Source of the DNA: CAYLPU01 sp964385635 | Lineage (GTDB): Bacteria > Chloroflexota > Anaerolineae > B4-G1 | Assembly: GCA_964385635.1 (NCBI GenBank) | Contig: CAYLPU010000037.1 | Location: 1 to 44,143, forward strand | Direction of reading: 5' to 3' | Length of the DNA stretch: 44,143 nt | Shown here: in pieces, positions 39,727 through 44,143 of the stretch | Numbering within the stretch: position 1 is the first letter of the stretch | How the letters are laid out: each line of letters starts with the position of its first letter | Position numbers and translations under genes: made by a program | The notes under the pieces: model-generated | What the model was told of the DNA's origin: nothing | Seen by the model: only the letters and a program-made list of their open reading frames with translations | The model's database searches: none

Positions 39727-39746
39727 TAAGGCCATAATGGTACAAT
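39719..39746 (+). promoter_or_regulatory. Promoter and putative operator of the Phd-RelE module
   Basis: TTGACT, 16 bp, TACAAT (39741-39746). The direct repeat AGGCCATA occurs at 39729-39736 and 39747-39754, flanking the -10 box 18 bp apart, a good place for autoregulation. Confidence 0.6.
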
Positions 39747-39775
39747 AGGCCATAGCAGACGGAGGCGGAGGGGAA

Positions 39776-40039
39776 ATGACCGTAATCAGCATAAGTGAGG
39801 TAAAAACATCTTTCTCGAGGCTCATCAACCGCGCTGCGTATGGCCAAGAGCGAATTGTGGTCACCAGCCACGGCCAGCCAAAGGCAGCCCTCATCAGCAT
39901 AGATGACTTGCAGCGGCTGGAGGAACTGGAGGAGAAATGGGATGCGGCCCTGCTGGCCGAGGCTATCGCTACTGAGACCGAGTTCTATTCCGCGGCTGAA
40001 GTGGAGACCGAGTTAGCCTGCCTGAAGTCCACCGGGTAA
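39776..40039 (+). CDS. Phd/YefM-type antitoxin
   Basis: An 87-residue antitoxin. MTVISISEVKTSFSRLINRA, then ERIVVTSHGQPKAALIS, is the Phd/YefM DNA-binding domain, and the acidic C-terminal half should wrap the toxin. ATG 39776 follows GGAGGGG. The toxin gene follows 8 bp after the stop. A second, unrelated YefM-YoeB pair is at 7155-7409. Confidence 0.9.
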   Translation: MTVISISEVKTSFSRLINRAAYGQERIVVTSHGQPKAALISIDDLQRLEELEEKWDAALLAEAIATETEFYSAAEVETELACLKSTG

Positions 40040-40047
40040 ACGCTCCG

Positions 40048-40302
40048 ATGTATGAACTCAAGATCGCTGGCCGAGTTCTCAAGCGACTCAAGCGTTTCCC
40101 GCCAAAACACAGAAGGCAGGTCTGGGAACGAATTCAGTCTCTCCAAGAAAACCCCCGTCCCCAGGATCACAAGAAACTCAAGGGCGCAGAGGGATACCGT
40201 GTCACTATGGGAGAGTACAGAGTGCTCTACACCATAGACGACCAGGCACAGGTCGTGACAGCTTATCTCCTGTTCCACCGAGGGGAGGGTTATCCCCGCT
40301 GA
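40048..40302 (+). CDS. RelE/ParE-type toxin
   Basis: An 84-residue protein with the RelE fold pattern: MYELKIAGRVLKRLKRFPPK, LKGAEGYRVTMGEYRVLYTI and a C-terminal AYLLFHRGEGYPR. The Arg-rich GEYRVLY strand is the RelE core. It likely cuts mRNA on the ribosome or acts on gyrase like ParE; the sequence does not decide. The module sits between DUF2344 and rplU, which otherwise are neighbours. Confidence 0.9.
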   Translation: MYELKIAGRVLKRLKRFPPKHRRQVWERIQSLQENPRPQDHKKLKGAEGYRVTMGEYRVLYTIDDQAQVVTAYLLFHRGEGYPR

Positions 40303-40314
40303 GCATCCGGCTGG

Positions 40315-40342
40315 TTGACAAAACCGGTAGATTCGGTATAAT
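40315..40342 (+). promoter_or_regulatory. Strong promoter of rplU-rpmA-rpmE
   Basis: Perfect TTGACA (40315-40320), 16 bp, perfect TATAAT (40337-40342). The leader is about 50 nt. Confidence 0.85.
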
Positions 40343-40399
40343 GTCCTCGGCGGCCGGGCCACCAGGCGCGGCTACTATTGTGTAACGGGAGGCTACATC

Positions 40400-40711
40400 G
40401 TGTATGCGGTTGTGAGATCAGGCGCGCGGCAGTACAGGACCGAGGTGGGCGGTACGATCCTCGTCGAGCGGCTACCTGCTGAGGTCGGCCAGCAACTCGA
40501 GTTAGACGAGGTGTTGCTGGTCGCCGACGGCGAACGGGTCGCGATCGGCCAGCCCACCGTGGACGGAGCCAAGGTGTTGGCAACGGTGGTCGCACAGGAA
40601 AAAGGCCCTAAGATTCGCATTTTCAGGTATCGTCCCAGGAAACGGTATCGTCGGCGCGGCGGTCACCGGCAGCGCTACACACGGCTACTGGTGGACGAAA
40701 TTGTGGTGTAG
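40400..40711 (+). CDS. rplU: Ribosomal protein bL21
   Basis: A 103-residue bL21. The start VYAVVRSGARQYRTEVGGTI, the basic motif GPKIRIFRYRPRKRYRRRGG and RQRYTRLLVDEI are characteristic. It binds 23S rRNA in the large subunit. GTG start at 40400 with GGGAGG eight bases upstream. First gene of the operon. Confidence 0.97.
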   Translation: MYAVVRSGARQYRTEVGGTILVERLPAEVGQQLELDEVLLVADGERVAIGQPTVDGAKVLATVVAQEKGPKIRIFRYRPRKRYRRRGGHRQRYTRLLVDEIVV

Positions 40712-40722
40712 GAGGACGTGAG

Positions 40723-40983
40723 ATGGCGCATAAGAAGGGTGCTGGCGCCAGCCGCAACGGGCGTGACAGTAACTCCAAGCGGTTGGGCGTGAAGAAATAC
40801 GGCGGCGAGGTTGTGCGCACGGGCAACATCATCGTGCGGCAGCGCGGGATGCGTATCAAACCAGGCACGAACGTCGGGATGGGGAAAGACTATACCCTCT
40901 TCGCCATCGCCGATGGTTTTGTACGCTTTGAGCACATCCAAGGAGGCCGCAAGCGGGCGAGCGTGTACCCGACGCGGGCGTAG
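40723..40983 (+). CDS. rpmA: Ribosomal protein bL27
   Basis: An 86-residue bL27 with the conserved N-terminus AHKKGAGASRNGRDSNSKRL, which reaches toward the peptidyl transferase centre, and IIVRQRGMRIKPGTNVGMG. There is no cleavable N-terminal extension as found in some Firmicutes. AGGAGG precedes the ATG by 7 bp. Confidence 0.98.
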   Translation: MAHKKGAGASRNGRDSNSKRLGVKKYGGEVVRTGNIIVRQRGMRIKPGTNVGMGKDYTLFAIADGFVRFEHIQGGRKRASVYPTRA

Positions 40984-40997
40984 GTAGGGAAGGGGCT

Positions 40998-41504
40998 ATG
41001 AAGGAAAAAATTCATCCCGAGTTCTACCCCGAAGCCCAGGTAATCTGTTCCTGCGGTAATACCTGGACTGTGGGCGCGACGGTGCCGGTGCTCCGCACCG
41101 ACGTCTGCTCCAAGTGCCATCCGTTCTTCACCGGCGATCAGCGCATCGTGGATTCCGGGGGGCGGGTGGAACGCTTCATCAAGAAACTGGAGCGGCGCGA
41201 TCGAATCATTGCCGAGGCGGAGCGGCGCAGGTCCATGGAGACCTCGCCCGAACTCCCGATCACGGAACTGGAACTCGGTTCACGCTCCGAGAAGGTGTTG
41301 ATCGGAGCGGGCATCAGGACCGCAGGCGACGCACTGACCAGGTTGAAGGAGGGGGACGACGCTCTGACCAACCTGAGAGGGTTTGGCCTCAAGTCGCTGG
41401 CAACGCTGAAAAAACGGCTCCGCGCCCATGACTTCGCCTTGCCGGGAGACGATGTGCCGGAAGAGGCTGGTGAACCAGAAGAGGTCAGCGAAGCGGCAGG
41501 CTAG
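40998..41504 (+). CDS. rpmE: Ribosomal protein bL31 fused to an RNA polymerase alpha-CTD-like domain
   Basis: A 168-residue protein, about 100 residues longer than normal bL31. Residues 1-62 are a zinc-binding bL31 with Cys17, Cys19, Cys37 and Cys40 (CSCGNTW and VCSKCHPFFTG). A charged helix (62-82) links to a second domain (about 87-146): ITELELGSRSEKVLIGAGI, TAGDALTRL, LRGFGLKSLATLKKRL. This follows the helix-hairpin-helix pattern of the alpha-subunit CTD (LxxLxLSxRSxNxLKxxxI, then LxxxxxxxLLxxxNxGxKSLxEI). An acidic tail ends the protein. ATG 40998 follows AGGGAAGGGG. It is third in the rplU operon and the terminator at 41523 follows. The fusion is seen directly; its meaning is open. Confidence 0.9.
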   Translation: MKEKIHPEFYPEAQVICSCGNTWTVGATVPVLRTDVCSKCHPFFTGDQRIVDSGGRVERFIKKLERRDRIIAEAERRRSMETSPELPITELELGSRSEKVLIGAGIRTAGDALTRLKEGDDALTNLRGFGLKSLATLKKRLRAHDFALPGDDVPEEAGEPEEVSEAAG

Positions 41505-41522
41505 GAGGGCAGCAACGTATCC

Positions 41523-41554
41523 ATAGGGGCAGGTGTGTAACCATCTGCCCCTAT
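41523..41554 (+). terminator. Terminator of the rplU-rpmA-rpmE operon
   Basis: ATAGGGGCAG (41523-41532) pairs with CTGCCCCTAT (41545-41554), loop of 12, followed by ATTTATTG. Confidence 0.75.
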
Positions 41555-41580
41555 ATTTATTGGGATGTGTTTCACCTCAG

Positions 41581-41876
41581 TTGTAGGGTAATTTGTCAAA
41601 TTGCCCCTGGGACAAGTTGCCAACTTGTCATACAATGGCTTTGTTGGGATGCATTCAGTTGTAGGGCAATTTGGCAAATTGCCCCTGAGACAAGTTGCCA
41701 ACTTGTCCTACAATGGCTTTGTTGGGGTGCGTTCAGTTGTACAGCAATTTGGCAAATTGCCCCTGAGACAAGTTGCCAACTTGTCCTACAATGGCTTTGT
41801 TGGGATGCATTCAGTTGTAGGGCAATTTGTCAAATTGCCCCTGGGACAAGTTGCCAACTTGTCATACAATGCACCC
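41581..41876. repeat. Four 78-bp tandem units, each with two palindromes and a TACAAT box
   Basis: Units begin at 41581, 41659, 41737 and 41815; the last stops after TACAAT. Each unit carries palindrome A (arm GGGCAATTTG, a one-base centre and the complementary arm; small changes in units 1 and 3) and palindrome B (GACAAGTTG, a one-base centre, CAACTTGTC), then TACAATGG. The period is exactly 26 codons, so a frame stays open through it into tdk. Units differ by only a few bases. It occupies almost all of the 395-bp gap between rpmE and tdk. Confidence 0.92.
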
Positions 41877-41899
41877 ATCTCGTTGTGGGAGTGTGCCAG

Positions 41900-42487
41900 A
41901 TGTACAACAAACCGATCAGTGGATGGATCGAGGTGGTCTGCGGAAGTATGTTCTCCGGCAAGACGGAGGAACTGATTCGCCGCGTGCGCCGCGCCCAGAT
42001 CGCCCGGCAGAAGGTGCAGGTCTTCAAGCCCGCGTTGGACACGCGCTACACCGAGCGGGAGGTGATGTCCCACAACGGGATGCAGGTCGAGGCGGTACCG
42101 GTGGAAGATATAGCGCAGTTGCGAGCGCTGATCAAGCCGGACACGACAGTGATAGCGCTGGATGAGGCGCAGTTCTTCGACGACGACGTGGTACCGCTGT
42201 GCGAGGAACTGGCCCACCGGGAGGTGCGGGTCATCGTCGCCGGGCTGGATATGGACTTCCGGGGGGAGCCCTTCGGGCCCATGCCCACGCTGATGGCGCG
42301 AGCGGAACAGGTGGACAAACTCCAGGCCATCTGCGTGGTCTGCGGCGGACCCGCCAGCCGCACGCAACGGCTGATCAACGGCCAGCCAGCAGCCTACGAC
42401 GACCCGGTCATCCTGGTGGGGGCCAGCGAGGTGTACGAGGCCAGGTGCCGGGGCTGTCACGTGGTGAGCAGGACGAGTGACGAATGA
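41900..42487 (+). CDS. tdk: Thymidine kinase
   Basis: A 195-residue type II thymidine kinase making dTMP from thymidine and ATP. P-loop GSMFSGKTEEL (15-25), Walker B-like ALDEAQFFDD, the lasso region GLDMDFRGEPFGPM, and zinc cysteines in CVVCGGPASRTQR and CRGCH. ATG 41900 fits the family start; a frame continuing upstream through the 78-bp repeats is not part of the protein. It has tandem promoter-like repeats upstream and is followed by an AATGACAAATGAG repeat and hpt. Confidence 0.95.
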   Translation: MYNKPISGWIEVVCGSMFSGKTEELIRRVRRAQIARQKVQVFKPALDTRYTEREVMSHNGMQVEAVPVEDIAQLRALIKPDTTVIALDEAQFFDDDVVPLCEELAHREVRVIVAGLDMDFRGEPFGPMPTLMARAEQVDKLQAICVVCGGPASRTQRLINGQPAAYDDPVILVGASEVYEARCRGCHVVSRTSDE

Positions 42488-42521
42488 TGAATGACGAATG
42501 ACAAATGAGCAAATGATAAGG
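42478..42521. repeat. Quasi-repeat of AATGACGAATGA between tdk and hpt
   Basis: GAATGATGAATGACGAATGA continues as CAAATGAGCAAATGATAAG. Each word contains an ATGA start-stop overlap. It includes the tdk stop. Confidence 0.75.
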
Positions 42522-42532
42522 GTGGAGAGCAA

Positions 42533-43090
42533 ATGACAGATGAGATGCGGATTCCTGATTCGATTGAGCGGGTGCTGCTGGACGAGGAGACGATCGCGGC
42601 GCGAGTGCGCGAACTGGCGGCAAGGATCAGCGCCGACTACGCCGGCGCCGAAGACCTGGTGCTGGTTGGGGTGCTCAAGGGGGCCTTTGTCTTCCTGGCC
42701 GACCTGGCCCGCCGTCTGACGGTGCCCCATCACGTGGACTTCATCGCCCTTTCCAGTTACAGCCGGGGGGCGATCAGCGCGGGGGCGGTGCGGCTGATCA
42801 TGGACTCGCGGATCAGTATCACCGGTCGCCACGTGCTCGTCGTCGAGGACATCGTGGACACAGGGGACACTCTCGACTACCTGCTGCGCACCTTCCGCGC
42901 CCGCCAGCCGGCCTCGCTGCGCGCCTGCGTGCTGCTCAGCAAGCCGGAGCGCCGCAAGGTCAAGGTGGAGATTGATTACCTGGGCTTCGAGATCCCCGAC
43001 AAGTGGGTGGTGGGGTACGGGCTGGACTACGCCGACCGCTTCCGCACGCTGCCGTACATCGGGATGTTGAAGAGAGAGGTGTATGGGTGA
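42533..43090 (+). CDS. hpt: Hypoxanthine phosphoribosyltransferase, copy 1
   Basis: A 185-residue purine PRTase that attaches hypoxanthine or guanine to PRPP. The loops are all present: VGVLKGAFVFLADL, the PRPP motif VLVVEDIVDTGDTL and the base-binding region EIPDKWVVGYGLDYADR with the conserved Lys/Trp. ATG 42533 follows GGAGAG. A second copy follows in tandem. The flexible loop SSYSRGAISAGAVR (copy 2: SSYGARTVSSGVVR) is the main point of variation. Confidence 0.94.
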   Translation: MTDEMRIPDSIERVLLDEETIAARVRELAARISADYAGAEDLVLVGVLKGAFVFLADLARRLTVPHHVDFIALSSYSRGAISAGAVRLIMDSRISITGRHVLVVEDIVDTGDTLDYLLRTFRARQPASLRACVLLSKPERRKVKVEIDYLGFEIPDKWVVGYGLDYADRFRTLPYIGMLKREVYG

Positions 43091-43163
43091 TTGGATGCTG
43101 GATGCTGGGTATTGGATATTGGGTATTGGATATTGGGTATTGGATATTGGATGCTGGATGGTA
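43088..43163. repeat. Quasi-repeat of TTGGATATTGGGTA between two hpt genes
   Basis: TGATTGGATGCTGGATGCTG is followed by about four slipped copies of GGTATTGGATATT, then GGATGCTGGATGG. It fills most of the gap between the two hpt genes. Confidence 0.85.
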
Positions 43164-43188
43164 GGAGGGGAGTGGAGGAGCGGAAGAG

Positions 43189-43746
43189 ATGGGGCTGCGG
43201 GATGATGTGGCCAAGATTCTGATTGCGGAGCGGGAATTGCAGGCGCGGGTGGCGGAACTGGCGCGGGAGATCAGTGCAGCGTATTCTGACGCGGACCGCC
43301 TGCTCCTCGTCTGCGTGCTCAAGGGGGCGTTCGTGTTCCTGGCCGACCTGACCCGCCACCTGGAGATACGGCACGAGGTGGACTTTATGGAGATCTCCTC
43401 CTACGGAGCGCGGACGGTGAGCAGCGGGGTGGTGCGCATTCTGCTGGACCTGGCGCAGAGCATCGAGAACCGGCACGTCCTGATCGTGGAGGACATCATC
43501 GACTCGGGCCGGACGCTGGATTACATCACCCGCAACCTGCACACGCGCAACCCCGCCAGCCTGCGAGTCTGCACGCTCCTGAGCAAGCCCTCCCGCCGGG
43601 AGATCGACGTAGCGCTGGACTTCGTGGGCTTCGACATTCCGGACGAGTTCGTCGTAGGGTATGGGCTCGACTTTGTCGAGGAGTACCGGAATCTGCCGTT
43701 CATTGGGGTGTTGAGGGAGGAAGTGTACGGGGACAGTGAACAATGA
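43189..43746 (+). CDS. hpt: Hypoxanthine phosphoribosyltransferase, copy 2
   Basis: A second 185-residue PRTase with the same fold and length: VCVLKGAFVFLADLTRHL, VLIVEDIIDSGRTLDYIT and DIPDEFVVGYGLDFVEEYR. In the base-binding region copy 1 has Lys-Trp (DKWVVGYG) while copy 2 has Glu-Phe (DEFVVGYG), matching the usual bacterial HPRT pattern more closely; substrate preference may differ. ATG 43189 follows GAGGAGCGGAAGAG. The two copies differ at many positions, so the duplication is old or one copy was gained from elsewhere. Confidence 0.94.
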   Translation: MGLRDDVAKILIAERELQARVAELAREISAAYSDADRLLLVCVLKGAFVFLADLTRHLEIRHEVDFMEISSYGARTVSSGVVRILLDLAQSIENRHVLIVEDIIDSGRTLDYITRNLHTRNPASLRVCTLLSKPSRREIDVALDFVGFDIPDEFVVGYGLDFVEEYRNLPFIGVLREEVYGDSEQ

Positions 43747-43761
43747 CTCTGCTCGATTCCG

Positions 43762-44143
43762 CTACCGCGACTTCCTCTCCATCTGCTCCCGCTGCCGTTG
43801 AATGTGCGCGACGTGTTCCGGGTTGCCCAGGCCAATCATGATCTCTTGAGCCTGACAGGTGAGATCCAGGGCACGCTCTAGGTTCCCCCCGGCCTCCTCA
43901 AGCAGCGCCAGTTGGGCCAGGCTAATGGCGACGCCAGCGCGGTCGCCCAGTTGCTGCTCGATCTCCAACGACTCCTGGTACAGGCGGCGGGCTTCACCGT
44001 ACTCCCCCTGATCCTGGGCCAGCACCCCCAGTTGGTGGAGGCTCTTGGCGACGCCAGCGCGGTTGCCCAGTTGCTGCTCGATCTCCAGCGACTCCTGGTA
44101 CAGGCGGCGGGCTTCACCGTACTCCCCCTGCGCCTGGGCCAGC
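43762..44143 (-). CDS. TPR-repeat protein, 5' part cut by window edge
   Basis: The last 126 residues of a tetratricopeptide protein; the frame is open to the window edge. Units of about 40 residues repeat (GEYGEARRLYQESLEIEQQL, then GDRAGVA or GNRAGVA), like TPR_12-type scaffolds seen in large Chloroflexota and cyanobacterial proteins. The DNA of the two complete units is nearly identical with a 120-bp period, showing recent duplication or homogenisation. The upstream domain cannot be seen. Converges on hpt copy 2 with a 15-bp gap. Confidence 0.8.
   Translation of the reverse strand, partial: LAQAQGEYGEARRLYQESLEIEQQLGNRAGVAKSLHQLGVLAQDQGEYGEARRLYQESLEIEQQLGDRAGVAISLAQLALLEEAGGNLERALDLTCQAQEIMIGLGNPEHVAHIQRQREQMERKSR

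Noticed and set aside
41581..41876. CRISPR array
   Set aside because: Units are 78 bp with no unique spacers; variation is limited to a few bases, so it is a tandem repeat.
41567..41899. N-terminal extension of thymidine kinase through the 78-bp repeats
   Set aside because: The frame stays open only because the period is divisible by three. The family start is at 41900, and the repeats look like DNA sites with TACAAT boxes.

Overview
The window is GC-rich bacterial chromosome with dense, co-oriented genes. It carries no phage, CRISPR array or intact insertion sequence. Several things suggest a member of the Chloroflexota, probably Anaerolineae-like: an R3H-type SpoIIIAA-like ATPase next to tmk, a DUF951 protein beside an MGDG-synthase-like glycosyltransferase, a B12-binding radical SAM protein with a separate DUF2344 partner next to rplU-rpmA-rpmE, an archaeal/Thermotoga-type AhcY, and many short quasi-repeats between genes. 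This placement is inference from gene content, not from a marker search. Housekeeping promoters are easy to read: most have TTGnnn, a 16-18 bp spacer and TAnnAT.

Layout. 1-2083 (minus): a spermidine-synthase-like membrane protein cut by the window edge, and an MFS transporter. 2204-5510 (plus): THEP1-type NTPase, GNAT acetyltransferase, R3H ATPase, tmk. 5568-7409: FmdB-type zinc ribbon, gmk, a HicB-like remnant and a YefM-YoeB module. 7724-9599: DUF951 protein, glycolipid glycosyltransferase, small membrane protein. 9660-12669: purA, plsY, DegV. 12906-19067 (plus): GCS2-type ligase, M50 protease with CBS domains, HD phosphohydrolase, half-size chromate transporter, tandem UspA, CPBP protease, threonine synthase. 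19143-28563 (minus): a tightly coupled series with mtnA first, then CDP-dideoxysugar genes (cytidylyltransferase, 4,6-dehydratase, epimerase/reductase, RfbH-type 3-dehydratase), a GT2, a PfkB kinase, a nucleotidyltransferase, ahcY and trmO. 28836-33146 (minus): rpoC alone, without rpoB. 33384-35135: a large phosphodiesterase-like protein. 35248-35320: tRNA-Glu(CTC). 35535-41504 (plus): YjbQ, B12-radical SAM, M29 aminopeptidase, DUF2344, a Phd-RelE module, rplU, rpmA and an unusual rpmE. 41581-41876: four 78-bp promoter-like units, then tdk and two tandem hpt paralogues. 43762-44143 (minus): a TPR protein cut by the edge.

Themes. Nucleotide metabolism recurs (tmk, gmk, purA, tdk, two hpt). SAM by-product recycling (mtnA, adenosine-kinase-like PfkB, ahcY) brackets the dideoxysugar genes in one apparent transcription unit.

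The most unusual items are: (1) a bL31 protein fused to a domain resembling the C-terminal domain of RNA polymerase alpha; (2) the 78-bp array before tdk, where a perfect palindrome lies just upstream of a TACAAT box in every unit; (3) a near-leaderless 34-codon reading frame that contains a terminator-like hairpin and overlaps the start of rpoC; and (4) several families of slipped short-word repeats at gene junctions, some read in frame into proteins.
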